Positions 22,075-29,365 of a stretch of 37,778 bases of DNA are shown piece by piece; positions within the stretch are counted from its first letter, which is position 1; every line of letters starts with the position of its first letter. The position numbers and the translations under genes are program-made. Origin of the DNA: an uncultured Collinsella sp. (GTDB lineage Bacteria; Actinomycetota; Coriobacteriia; Coriobacteriales; Coriobacteriaceae); the NCBI GenBank assembly GCA_902496115.1, contig CABUZK010000015.1:1-37778 (forward strand), written 5' to 3'. The notes beneath the pieces are model-generated. The model did no database searches. It worked only from the letters and a program-made list of their open reading frames with translations, and was not told the origin of the DNA.

Positions 22075-23445
22075 TTACAGACTGCTCTTGAGGCAGTTTG
22101 CTCCAATAAAGCCCGCTGCGTACAAGGGGAGGTGGCGTAGCTCGCGCCCGTCATCGGTTTCGCTGCGGAAAAAATTGTTCTCGGACAAAATGTAGGCATA
22201 TGGCGATCGGGCTTTGTCCATGAACGACCCGAGGGTTCTCGCGCGCACGTTGCGTGCGGACTTTACCTCGACGGGCACGATTTCCATACGGTCGGTCTGA
22301 AGTAGAAAATCGAGCTCGCCGGTCGTCTTCCAAGACGACGGCGGCACCCAGTAATACGTCTGCAAGCTGTTACCCGAAAATGCTTGCATGACCGAGTTTT
22401 CCGCCAGGGCGCCTCGGAAGTCGGAAGATAGCGCTATGGCGGAATCTTCTTTGAGGTCGAGCCAGAGCCTCGGGTTGATGCCGAGTTTGTAGAACATGAG
22501 GCCGGTATCGAGAAGATAGACCTTAAAGAAACTTCCATCTTCGTCGTCGAAGGGAACGAGGGGAGGCTCGATGCCTTCGGTCAGGTTGTTGACCGATATG
22601 ATACCGGCGCCTTCGAGCCAGTCGAGCGGCTCGATAAGCTTGGCGCGACGGCCTCCGCGTTCGACCTCGGAGTACTTGAATTTTTTTGTGGACGATCTCA
22701 GCAGCTGGGACGGAATGGAGCGCCAGACCTTGCGTGCCGCCACGCCGCTGATCCCGTTTTCGGGGTCGGTCATATCGGCGGTATAGGTCTCGTTGATTTC
22801 GCGCTGCTCGACGCGCGCATCCTCGATGGATAACGTCTTGCGATATGCGTTGACGGCGGCGGGCATGCCGCCCACGATCTGGTATCGATGAAACAGGCTG
22901 AGCGCGGCTTGGTGCGCGGCGTAGGTCTCGAGCGTGCCGGCGTGGGTACGAATGGCATCGGCCATCTGCTCCTCATCGAGCGCCCAGAGAAACTCCTCGA
23001 ACGACATAGGATGCATGGTCTCTTGACGAACGCCGCTGGGAAAAGGCAGCTTACGTTTGCGCGTGGCGACGCCGAGCTGACTGCCGGTCGCGCATATGCG
23101 CCAGCCCGAACCCGAAAAAAAGCGAAGCGAGTTGAGCGCCCGTTCGCAGAGCTGCACCTCGTCAAACAGGATGAAGGTGGTTTCTTTGCGAATGGGGGCG
23201 CGTTTATAGTCTGAAATCCGCGCCACGATGGTGTCAACGTCGTCGGTGGGACAATCGAACAGCGGAGCGATCAGCTCAAGATCGGTCTGAAAGTCGAGTT
23301 TGACAAACGCATCGCCGGCGATTCGCCTGCCGATTTCCTCGGCAGCGTACGTTTTGCCTACGCGTCGCGCACCACGGATGATGAGGGGGCGTGAGGCGTC
23401 CTTTGTCGCCCATGATTCGATAACGGACTCGATTGATCTGCGCAT
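22075..23445 (-). CDS. AAA_14/DUF4143 ATPase with nuclease-like C-terminal motif (gene 2)
   Basis: This 456-residue protein has the same architecture as the one at 20187 but only distant sequence similarity. Walker A is GARRVGKT (Lys31), Walker B FILFDEVQLCERAL, the sensor ATGSQLG, and the family hallmark YQIVGGMPAAVNAY. The C-terminal domain carries GELDFLL (Asp379) and PVEVKSA (Glu393, Lys395), with the same 14-residue spacing as in gene 1. The ATG at 23445 follows GGAAAGGCGG. Three 33-bp-spaced dyad repeats lie immediately upstream. The function is unknown. The paired architecture and shared upstream design suggest that each ATPase acts on, or is controlled through, its own DNA repeats. 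Confidence 0.85.
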   Translation of the reverse strand: MRRSIESVIESWATKDASRPLIIRGARRVGKTYAAEEIGRRIAGDAFVKLDFQTDLELIAPLFDCPTDDVDTIVARISDYKRAPIRKETTFILFDEVQLCERALNSLRFFSGSGWRICATGSQLGVATRKRKLPFPSGVRQETMHPMSFEEFLWALDEEQMADAIRTHAGTLETYAAHQAALSLFHRYQIVGGMPAAVNAYRKTLSIEDARVEQREINETYTADMTDPENGISGVAARKVWRSIPSQLLRSSTKKFKYSEVERGGRRAKLIEPLDWLEGAGIISVNNLTEGIEPPLVPFDDEDGSFFKVYLLDTGLMFYKLGINPRLWLDLKEDSAIALSSDFRGALAENSVMQAFSGNSLQTYYWVPPSSWKTTGELDFLLQTDRMEIVPVEVKSARNVRARTLGSFMDKARSPYAYILSENNFFRSETDDGRELRHLPLYAAGFIGANCLKSSL

Positions 23446-23464
23446 GGGGCCGCCTTTCCAATTT

Positions 23465-23549
23465 CGTGTACTTCAGATACATAGTTTAGCACGATTTCAT
23501 GTACTTGAAATACACGAAATAATAGAAAAGCGTGTATCTCAAATACACG
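23465..23549 (-). repeat. three dyad repeats with 33-bp period before ATPase gene 2
   Basis: The 19-base units start at 23465, 23498 and 23531, exactly 33 bases apart. Read in the direction of the gene they are CGTGTATTTGAGATACACG, CGTGTATTTCAAGTACATG and TATGTATCTGAAGTACACG. Each is a dyad of the type CGTGTA-N7-TACACG. The nearest unit ends about 19 bases before the start codon, matching the placement of the repeats of ATPase gene 1 on the other strand. The DNA here is strikingly AT-rich for this genome. Confidence 0.85.
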
Positions 23550-23639
23550 AAATTGCACTGCTGAAGCTTCCAGGCGGATAAACATACTCATATTGGGCGG
23601 TTTTCACCGGTTACTCGCCACCTTGGGCTATGTTTGCCC

Positions 23640-24893
23640 CTATGCCCGTATTGAGGGCCGTGCTGATTGACGACGGCGCTCCCAGCGAGCCAACTTAATC
23701 GTCACCAGCGTAAGCGCCCAGGCCACAAGCGAGAATGCGGCACCAACCGCGCCAACGTACGCAATGCCAATGCTGCTTACCACGGTGCCGCCCACTGCGG
23801 TGCCAAACGAGATACCGACGTTAAACGCCATGGGCTCAACCGAACTTGCGAGCACCATTGACTTGGGATGGCGGCTGCGTGCCACATCCATAAAGTGCGT
23901 GATGCACGACACCGAGAACAGGTACATGAGCATTGCCAGACTAAAGACAAAGACCAGCGCGAGTGGCATGGTGCCGCCCGCAGCAAACAGCCCGAGTAGC
24001 GCCGCGGCCTGCAGCACAAACGTCACAAGCAGCGCCTTCATGCCAAAGCGCGCATCGATCCATCCGCCCAGGATGTTCGAGATCAGGCAGAACACGCCGT
24101 AGGCCATAAGCGTGGTACTGGCTTCGACCGTGCCCATGCCCAGCACCTGCTCAAGATAAGGCGTCACGTAGCCGTAGAACACATAGACCGAGCCCACGCC
24201 AAACAAAAAGATGAGCATGCCGGTGATGATGCTCGGCTCGCGTAGCAGACCCGCCTGCTCGCGAAAGGTGGCAGGCTCGTCGGTTTGCCCAGCGCGCGGC
24301 ATAAACGCCACGAGCGCTCCGCAGATCAGAACGGCAAAGGTCAGCGTGCCGTACATGGCCACGTGCCAATCGAGCGTGTCGGCCACAAGCTTGCCGATCG
24401 AAGTGACAAAGACCATTGCCACGGAAAACGCGCCGTACACCACCGAAATGGCAAGTGAGGTCTGCTGTGGGGAAAGCAGCTCGGGGATATACGTCACGCC
24501 CACGGCGAGCAGTGCGCCCGAGACGGAGCCCAGGACAATGCGCGAGATAAACAGCACCTGGAAGTTGGGCGCCAGAGCCATGACAAGATTGCCCAGCACA
24601 AAGACGATACTGTAGCACACGAGCAGCTGGTAGCGGCGAAAACGCCCTGTGCTGAGCGCAAGCACCGGCGTTGCGATGGCGTAGACAAGCGCAAACACGC
24701 TGATGAGCTGGCCCGCAGTGGCAAGTGAGATGCCGAGTTCCGTCGCCAGGTCGCTCTCGATGCCGATGACCACGAACTCCGAGCAGCCGAGCGAAAAGCC
24801 TAACAACACGAGCAGCGCCAGGCAGAGCTTGGTGCGCGCGGGGGAGAGCACGGCGGCGGTTGACTTACTTTTAGACGTGGTCGCGGCGGTCAA
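23640..24893 (-). CDS. DHA1-type MFS efflux transporter
   Basis: This inner-membrane carrier of about 417 residues has 12 hydrophobic segments and the AraJ/sugar-efflux-type opening LGFSLGCSEFVVIGIESDLA, with the GxxEFxxIG motif. LDWHVAMYGTLTFAVLI and GGWIDARFGMKAL are further family segments. It probably exports sugars, drugs or metabolites. I place the start at a TTG (24893), eight bases after GGAG; a longer TTG start at 24941 is possible but lacks a site. It is divergent from the LpdD-IDI fusion gene and may share regulation with it. The substrate is unknown. Confidence 0.82.
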   Translation of the reverse strand: MTAATTSKSKSTAAVLSPARTKLCLALLVLLGFSLGCSEFVVIGIESDLATELGISLATAGQLISVFALVYAIATPVLALSTGRFRRYQLLVCYSIVFVLGNLVMALAPNFQVLFISRIVLGSVSGALLAVGVTYIPELLSPQQTSLAISVVYGAFSVAMVFVTSIGKLVADTLDWHVAMYGTLTFAVLICGALVAFMPRAGQTDEPATFREQAGLLREPSIITGMLIFLFGVGSVYVFYGYVTPYLEQVLGMGTVEASTTLMAYGVFCLISNILGGWIDARFGMKALLVTFVLQAAALLGLFAAGGTMPLALVFVFSLAMLMYLFSVSCITHFMDVARSRHPKSMVLASSVEPMAFNVGISFGTAVGGTVVSSIGIAYVGAVGAAFSLVAWALTLVTIKLARWERRRQSARPSIRA

Positions 24894-24973
24894 GGTTGTC
24901 ACTCCAATGTCGCATGAATAAGCGGGATTCAATCCCTGCAACTCTAACAGAATGTGTCAGGTGCCTGCCTCCT

Positions 24974-25002
24974 TTGTCGCAGGCTGCGCTTGCCTGTATA
25001 GT
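24974..25002 (+). promoter_or_regulatory. candidate promoter of the LpdD-IDI fusion gene
   Basis: TTGTCG (24974-24979) and TATAGT (24997-25002) are spaced by 17 bases, matching 4 of 6 and 5 of 6 consensus positions. Transcription would begin near 25009, about 45 bases before the ATG at 25055. The -10 lies inside the palindrome at 24992-25014. Confidence 0.5.
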
Positions 25003-25014
25003 CGCAATACAGGC
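24992..25014. promoter_or_regulatory. palindrome overlapping the -10 box
   Basis: GCCTGTAT (24992-24999) and ATACAGGC (25007-25014) form a perfect eight-base dyad around seven bases. It covers the predicted -10 and start site, so it looks like a repressor operator. The MerR regulator at 30036 is one possible binder, but this is only a guess. Confidence 0.45.
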
Positions 25015-25054
25015 GAAGATGGTCTCAGGTACATTGCGGGCGACAGGAGATCCC

Positions 25055-26002
25055 ATGGGTATGCACACGACAAAGGTTGTAGTGGGCGAGGGCAAGTTTG
25101 CGCTCGAGGCCCAGTTGACGGTGACGCCGCGAGGCATGGCGGTGTACGCCTGCTCGCCGGAGTTTGCGCACCTGGGCGCCACGGCGCAGGCCATTCCTCG
25201 CCCCGAGCCCGGCCGTACGGCGACGGTGAGCATCCTGGCCGTTCCGTGCCATCGAGACGAGATCCCGGCGCACGATATTGCGGCGGCGCTGGCCACGCGC
25301 TTTGGCGTGCCGGTAGTTGCAAGCACGGGTTTTCATGTGGAGAACGCGACCGCGGACGACTTGCGGCGCATGCTCGATACCACCAAGGAACTCATCGCCG
25401 CGCTCGAGGAGGCCGCAGCCCGCATTCTGCGCGCCGGCTGGGATGAGGGCGGCGCAGGCGCCGAGGTCGTGGCGGTCGATGCCGCGACCGGCGAGGCGCT
25501 TGGCCCCGTCGACCGCATCGAGGCCCATACCGGCGAGGGAATCCTGCATCAGGCATTTCTGACGCTTCTGGTCGAGGGCCAGGGCGAAGACGCGCGCCTG
25601 CTGCTCTGTCGTCGCAGTCCGCTCAAACGCCTGTGGGGCGGGGTGCTGGCCGATGGCTGTGCCGGCCATCCGCTCCCCGGGGAAGACGTCGCGGCCGCCA
25701 CGGCACGTCGCATCAACGAAGAGCTTGGCATCACGCGCGAGCCCGATCAGCTCAAGCACCTCGGACACGTGGTGTACCGCGAGGACCACGGCGACGGCCG
25801 CTGCGAGTGCGAATGGTGCGAGGTGTTCGTAGCCCATGTTGAGCCGGGCGAGCTGCATATCAACCAAGAGGAGATCTCGGAGGTGCGCCCGGTCGCTCCG
25901 TCCGAGCTCGACGGCTACCTGCGGGGTCGCCCCGAGCAGCTGGCCCCCTGGCTCCGCGAGGCCCTCAGCGACCCATCCATCCGTACGGCCCTCGCTATGT
26001 GA
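25055..26002 (+). CDS. LpdD-like domain fused to an IDI-like NUDIX domain
   Basis: This 315-residue cytosolic protein is a fusion. Residues 1-125 resemble LpdD, the small D subunit of gallate decarboxylase (HTTKVVVGEGKFALEAQL, FAHLGATAQAIPRPEPG, VASTGFHVENATADDLRRML). Residues 150-315 resemble type 1 isopentenyl-diphosphate isomerase, a NUDIX-fold enzyme. The IDI metal ligands are all present: His158 and His165 (AHTGEGILHQAF), His205 (CAGHP), Glu251 and Glu253 (ECEWCE); the catalytic-site Tyr is in VVYRED. The IDI catalytic Cys, two residues before His205, is Ala203, with Cys202 one place off. The domain therefore may not isomerise and could hydrolyse a prenyl diphosphate. UbiD and UbiX homologues lie downstream on the same strand. 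I chose the ATG at 25055 after CAGGAGA; longer frames lack a site. Confidence 0.78.
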   Translation: MGMHTTKVVVGEGKFALEAQLTVTPRGMAVYACSPEFAHLGATAQAIPRPEPGRTATVSILAVPCHRDEIPAHDIAAALATRFGVPVVASTGFHVENATADDLRRMLDTTKELIAALEEAAARILRAGWDEGGAGAEVVAVDAATGEALGPVDRIEAHTGEGILHQAFLTLLVEGQGEDARLLLCRRSPLKRLWGGVLADGCAGHPLPGEDVAAATARRINEELGITREPDQLKHLGHVVYREDHGDGRCECEWCEVFVAHVEPGELHINQEEISEVRPVAPSELDGYLRGRPEQLAPWLREALSDPSIRTALAM

Positions 26003-26026
26003 CAACGGATAGCCCTTTTGTCGCAT
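25997..26026. repeat. degenerate GTGACAAAGG palindrome over the stop codon
   Basis: ATGTGACAACGG (25997-26008) pairs imperfectly with CCCTTTTGTCGCAT (26013-26026). The left arm contains the stop codon of the fusion gene. The same placement over a stop codon recurs at 30900 after the MerR gene. Confidence 0.55.
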
Positions 26027-26028
26027 CC

Positions 26029-26095
26029 AAACCGTCACAACATTCGGCGAAAATCTCGAAAACGAGGAAAAGCGTCGAATGTTGTGACGGTTTTT
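26029..26095 (+). terminator. 65-bp palindromic repeat copy A with T run
   Basis: AAACCGTCACAACATTCG (26029-26046) and CGAATGTTGTGACGGTTT (26076-26093) are perfectly complementary over 18 bp. The interior has a small stem CTCG/CGAG. Five T residues (26091-26095) end the right arm, so it can terminate the fusion transcript. It is 62 of 65 identical to copy B at 30951. Confidence 0.75.
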
Positions 26096-26160
26096 GTCTA
26101 GGGAATCGCTTCTCATCCAAAAAATCCGCTTGACTGTATTGCCGCAACACAGCGCAACGT

Positions 26161-26191
26161 AAGGGGTGTCCGATAACGGGCGCCCCTTTTT
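26161..26191 (+). terminator. terminator or attenuator in the leader of the carrier gene
   Basis: AAGGGGTGTCCG (26161-26172) pairs with CGGGCGCCCCTT (26177-26188) through loop ATAA, using two G-T pairs, and is followed by a run of T to 26191. It lies 53 bases before the carrier gene. A -35-like TTGACT at 26130 is upstream, so it may control entry into the carrier-UbiD-UbiX operon. Confidence 0.65.
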
Positions 26192-26244
26192 AAGCGGCAA
26201 CATGGCTGCGAATTCGGAGCGCCCCCAACAAGAAAGGTGGGGAG

Positions 26245-27702
26245 ATGGAAGCGGAAAAGAAGGCGTTTAAGATCACCAAGCGCGAAATTGGCTTTGTGCT
26301 GGGTATCGTTGTCTTTTTGCTGGTGAAGTTTCTTCCTTTGGCGGAGCTGAGCTCGACGGTCGAGCTCACGGTCGGCGGTCAGACCTGTCTGGCACTGACG
26401 CTCGCCACGGTGGTGTTCTGGGCATGCGGTGTGGCACAGCCGGGCTTTGTGGGCCTGCTCTATTGCGCGCTGCTCGTTCTGTTCAAGGTGTGCGTGGACG
26501 ACACGGGCGCCGCGAGCATCTCGGCGACGGTCGCCTCCACGTTTAGCTCGTGGACCAAAGCCACCATGTGGCTCGTCATCGGCGCCTACCTCATCGCCAG
26601 CGCGGTCAAGGAGTCGGGCCTGGGCGAGCGCATCGCCTATGCGTTTATGCTCAAGTTCGTGCGCGATGCCAAGTCGCTCATCATCTCGATCTTCGCGCTC
26701 ACCTTTGTGCTGTCGCTGCTGATTCCGCACCCGTTCCCCCGCGCCTTCCTCATCCTCGCCGTCGTCTCGGTCATCGCCGAGTCCGCCGGCTACGGTGACG
26801 ACGACCGCGGCAAGCTCGGCTTCCTCGTGTTTGCCGCTGCCGCCCCGGGCTCCATGTTCTTCCTGGCGGGCGACTCCACGCTCAACCCGCTCGTTGCGCA
26901 GTACAGCGCCGAGGCCGGCGGCATGAGCCCGTCCTTTATCGACTGGTTCCTGTACATGAGCGTGCCTATGCTGGTCGCGCTGCTGTGCACCCTGTTCCTG
27001 GGCCTCTTCCTCTTTAAGCCCAGCAAGGAGCTCGTTTACGATCGCGAGCAGATCGTGGCCAAGCAGGCCGCGCTCGGCAAGCTCTCCGTCAAGGAGATCC
27101 GCACCATCGTGTGGCTTGTCATCGCCATCGCGCTGTGGCTCACCGTCTCGGGCGATTACATCGGCTGGGTCACCCTGGCCATCGGCGTCGCGCTCGCCAT
27201 GCCCATCATCGGCGAGGTCCTCACGCCCGCCAGCTGGAACGCCGTCGACATCAAGTCCCTCATGTTCCTGACGGCCGCCATGGCCGTGGGCTCCGTGGGC
27301 GGTGCCACCGGCATGAACGCCTGGATCGCCGACGTCGTGCTACCCAGCTCCGTGCCCGAGAACATCTTCCTGTTCGCCCTGCTCGTCGCCGCGCTCTCCA
27401 TGATCATCCACATGTTCATGGGCTCGGTCATGGCCGTGCTCGGCGTGTGCGTGCCGGCGTTCATCAGCTTCGCGGCCGGCTCCAGCGTAAGCCCGCTCGC
27501 CGTGGCGCTCATCGTCTTCACGTCCATCAACATCCACTACATCCTGCCGTTCCACAACCTGCCGATCCTTATCGGCGAGGGCAAGGACGCCGGCGGCTAC
27601 ACCTCCAAAGAGGCCATGCGCATGGGCATTCCCCTCACTGTGGTCGTCTTTATCGTCGTGCTGGTCGAGGCCGCCTGGTTCCACCTCTTTGGCCTGATGT
27701 AA
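26245..27702 (+). CDS. DASS/SLC13-type anion transporter
   Basis: This 485-residue inner-membrane protein has about 11-12 hydrophobic segments in the style of the divalent-anion:sodium symporter group. Landmarks are WLVIGAYLIASAVKESGLGERIAY, LLIPHPFPRAFLIL, and the late INIHYILPFHNLPILIGEGKDAGGY typical of that family. Members carry carboxylates such as citrate or succinate. Here it stands directly before UbiD and UbiX genes on the same strand, so an aromatic acid such as gallate, or exchange with the decarboxylation product, is a reasonable inference. The ATG at 26245 follows AAAGGTGGGG. Codon use is strongly GC-biased (GCC, CTC, ATC), like the UbiD gene and unlike the ATPases. Confidence 0.78.
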   Translation: MEAEKKAFKITKREIGFVLGIVVFLLVKFLPLAELSSTVELTVGGQTCLALTLATVVFWACGVAQPGFVGLLYCALLVLFKVCVDDTGAASISATVASTFSSWTKATMWLVIGAYLIASAVKESGLGERIAYAFMLKFVRDAKSLIISIFALTFVLSLLIPHPFPRAFLILAVVSVIAESAGYGDDDRGKLGFLVFAAAAPGSMFFLAGDSTLNPLVAQYSAEAGGMSPSFIDWFLYMSVPMLVALLCTLFLGLFLFKPSKELVYDREQIVAKQAALGKLSVKEIRTIVWLVIAIALWLTVSGDYIGWVTLAIGVALAMPIIGEVLTPASWNAVDIKSLMFLTAAMAVGSVGGATGMNAWIADVVLPSSVPENIFLFALLVAALSMIIHMFMGSVMAVLGVCVPAFISFAAGSSVSPLAVALIVFTSINIHYILPFHNLPILIGEGKDAGGYTSKEAMRMGIPLTVVVFIVVLVEAAWFHLFGLM

Positions 27703-27709
27703 GCGGTCG

Positions 27710-27738
27710 AGCGCTTGGGCTGTAAGCAGCCAAGCGCT
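27710..27738. other. intra-operon hairpin after the carrier gene
   Basis: AGCGCTTGGGCTG (27710-27722) pairs with CAGCCAAGCGCT (27727-27738) with one bulged base. It lies eight bases after the carrier stop and lacks a T run, so it probably shapes mRNA stability within the operon. Confidence 0.45.
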
Positions 27739-27797
27739 TGAACTTCGAGTGGTCGAGCGCTCCATTTGTGAGCGCCGCGGCCCCATTACGTTACCCC

Positions 27798-27822
27798 GTC
27801 CGGCGGCACCCCGTCGCCGGAC
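27798..27822. other. hairpin just upstream of the UbiD gene
   Basis: GTCCGGCG (27798-27805) and CGCCGGAC (27815-27822) pair perfectly with a nine-base loop, ending ten bases before the UbiD ribosome binding site. It could influence UbiD translation or differential expression from the carrier gene. Confidence 0.4.
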
Positions 27823-27844
27823 ACCCTCCCGAAAGGAGCACGCC

Positions 27845-29332
27845 ATGTCCACTACCGATGCTTCCCAGATCCACGACCTGCGTTCCGCGCTCGACTTTTT
27901 GCGCGAGATGCCGGGCCAGCTGCTCGAGACCGACACCCAGGTTGATCCCGATGCCGAGGTCTCGGGCGTCTACCGTCACGTTGGCGCCGGCGGCACCGTC
28001 ATGCGCCCGACCAAAGAGGGTCCGGCGATGGTCTTCAACAACGTCAAGGGCTTTGACGACGCCAAGGTCTGCATCGGCATGCTCGCCAGCCGCAAGCGCG
28101 TTGCCGCCCTGCTCGACCTGGACGAGGAGCACCTGGGTCTCGAGATCGGCAAGCGTTTCGAGAACCTGATTGCCCCTGAGCAGATCGCCGAGGGCAAGCA
28201 CGTCGACTGCCAGGAGGTCGTGTACAAGGCGACCGACGAGGGCTTCGACCTGCGCAAGATCGTTCCCGCTCCCACCAACACGCCCGTCGACGGCGGCCCC
28301 TACATCACCATGGGCCTCGCCTACGGCACGAGCCCCGATGGCACCCAGTCCGACGTGACCATCCACCGTTTCTCCTGCGTCGACAAGGACAAGCTCGCCA
28401 TGTGGATCACCCCGGGCAGCCGTCACCTGGGCGCGTTCTTTGACGTGTACTGCCAGCGCGGCGAGGACATGCCTATCTCCATCTCCATTGGCCTGGACCC
28501 CGCCGTGTACATGTGCTGCGGCTTCGAGGCTCCCACCACGCCGCTCGGCTTTAACGAGCTGCAGATCGCCGGCGCCCTGCGCGGCCATGCCGTCGAGCTC
28601 GCCGATTGCGTCACCGTTCCGCAGAAGTGCATCGCCAACGCCGAGTACGTGCTCGAGGGCTACCTCATGCACGACGAGACCATCAACGAGGACGTCAATG
28701 GCCACGGCTACGCCATGCCCGAGTTCCCCGGCTACACCGGAGGCGCCAAGGTCTGCCCAGTGATCAAGATCACCGCCGTCACCACGCGCGTCAACCCCAT
28801 CATGGAGAGCTGCATCGGTCCTTCGCACGAGCACGTGTCCATGGCCGGAATCCCCACCGAGGCTTCCATCTACAAGATGGTCGAGACCGCTATCCCGGGC
28901 CGTCTGCTCAACGTCCACGCTGCTCCCTGCGGCGGCGGCAAGTTCGTTGCCATCATGCAGTTCAAGAAGTCGAGCAAGAATGACGAGGGCCGTCAGCGCA
29001 ACGCCGCCATGCTCGCCTTCTCGGCCTTCTCCGAGCTCAAGCATGTGATCCTGGTCGACGAGGACGTCGACATCTTCGATATGAGCGACGTGATGTGGGC
29101 CATGACCACGCGCTTCCAGGCCGACGTGGACCTCATCACCATCCCCGGTTGCCACTGCCACGTGCTCGATCCGTCCAACGACCCCGCGTTCGATCCTTCG
29201 ATCCGCGAGCACGGCATCGCCTGCAAGGCCATCTTCGACTGCACGGTCCCGTTCAACCTCAAGAAGAACTTCATCCGCTCGCAGTTCATGGAGATCGACA
29301 AGGACAAGTGGGCCGCCGAGCTTGCCCTCTAG
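27845..29332 (+). CDS. UbiD-family decarboxylase, LpdC (gallate decarboxylase) type
   Basis: This 495-residue cytosolic enzyme belongs to the UbiD family, prenylated-FMN-dependent decarboxylases of aromatic and acrylic acids. From memory it resembles Lactobacillus LpdC along its length: DPDAEVSGVYRHVGAGGTV, EGPAMVFNNVKGF, VVYKATDEGFDLRK, APTNTPVDGGPYIT, SIGLDPAV, EHVSMAGIPTEASI, ILVDEDVDIFDM. Arg in TIHRFSC and Glu residues in AEYVLEGY are in the regions that supply the family's E-R-E catalytic residues. The length matches LpdC (about 490). The ATG at 27845 follows GAAAGGAG. UbiX follows 33 bases later and the LpdD domain is upstream, completing the B, C and D set of gallate decarboxylase. 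Gallate or protocatechuate is the likeliest substrate class; related hydroxybenzoates are possible. Confidence 0.9.
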   Translation: MSTTDASQIHDLRSALDFLREMPGQLLETDTQVDPDAEVSGVYRHVGAGGTVMRPTKEGPAMVFNNVKGFDDAKVCIGMLASRKRVAALLDLDEEHLGLEIGKRFENLIAPEQIAEGKHVDCQEVVYKATDEGFDLRKIVPAPTNTPVDGGPYITMGLAYGTSPDGTQSDVTIHRFSCVDKDKLAMWITPGSRHLGAFFDVYCQRGEDMPISISIGLDPAVYMCCGFEAPTTPLGFNELQIAGALRGHAVELADCVTVPQKCIANAEYVLEGYLMHDETINEDVNGHGYAMPEFPGYTGGAKVCPVIKITAVTTRVNPIMESCIGPSHEHVSMAGIPTEASIYKMVETAIPGRLLNVHAAPCGGGKFVAIMQFKKSSKNDEGRQRNAAMLAFSAFSELKHVILVDEDVDIFDMSDVMWAMTTRFQADVDLITIPGCHCHVLDPSNDPAFDPSIREHGIACKAIFDCTVPFNLKKNFIRSQFMEIDKDKWAAELAL

Positions 29333-29365
29333 TAAGTAGCCCTGCCAAGTAACTAAGGAGTTGTC

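Noticed and set aside
23465..23549. CRISPR array or replication iterons
   Set aside because: The units are dyads with 14-base gaps, directly upstream of a gene and without a replication protein gene.
24896..25054. N-terminal extension of the LpdD-IDI fusion protein
   Set aside because: The added segment contains the likely promoter and operator, has no domain similarity, and the ATG at 25055 has a good ribosome binding site.
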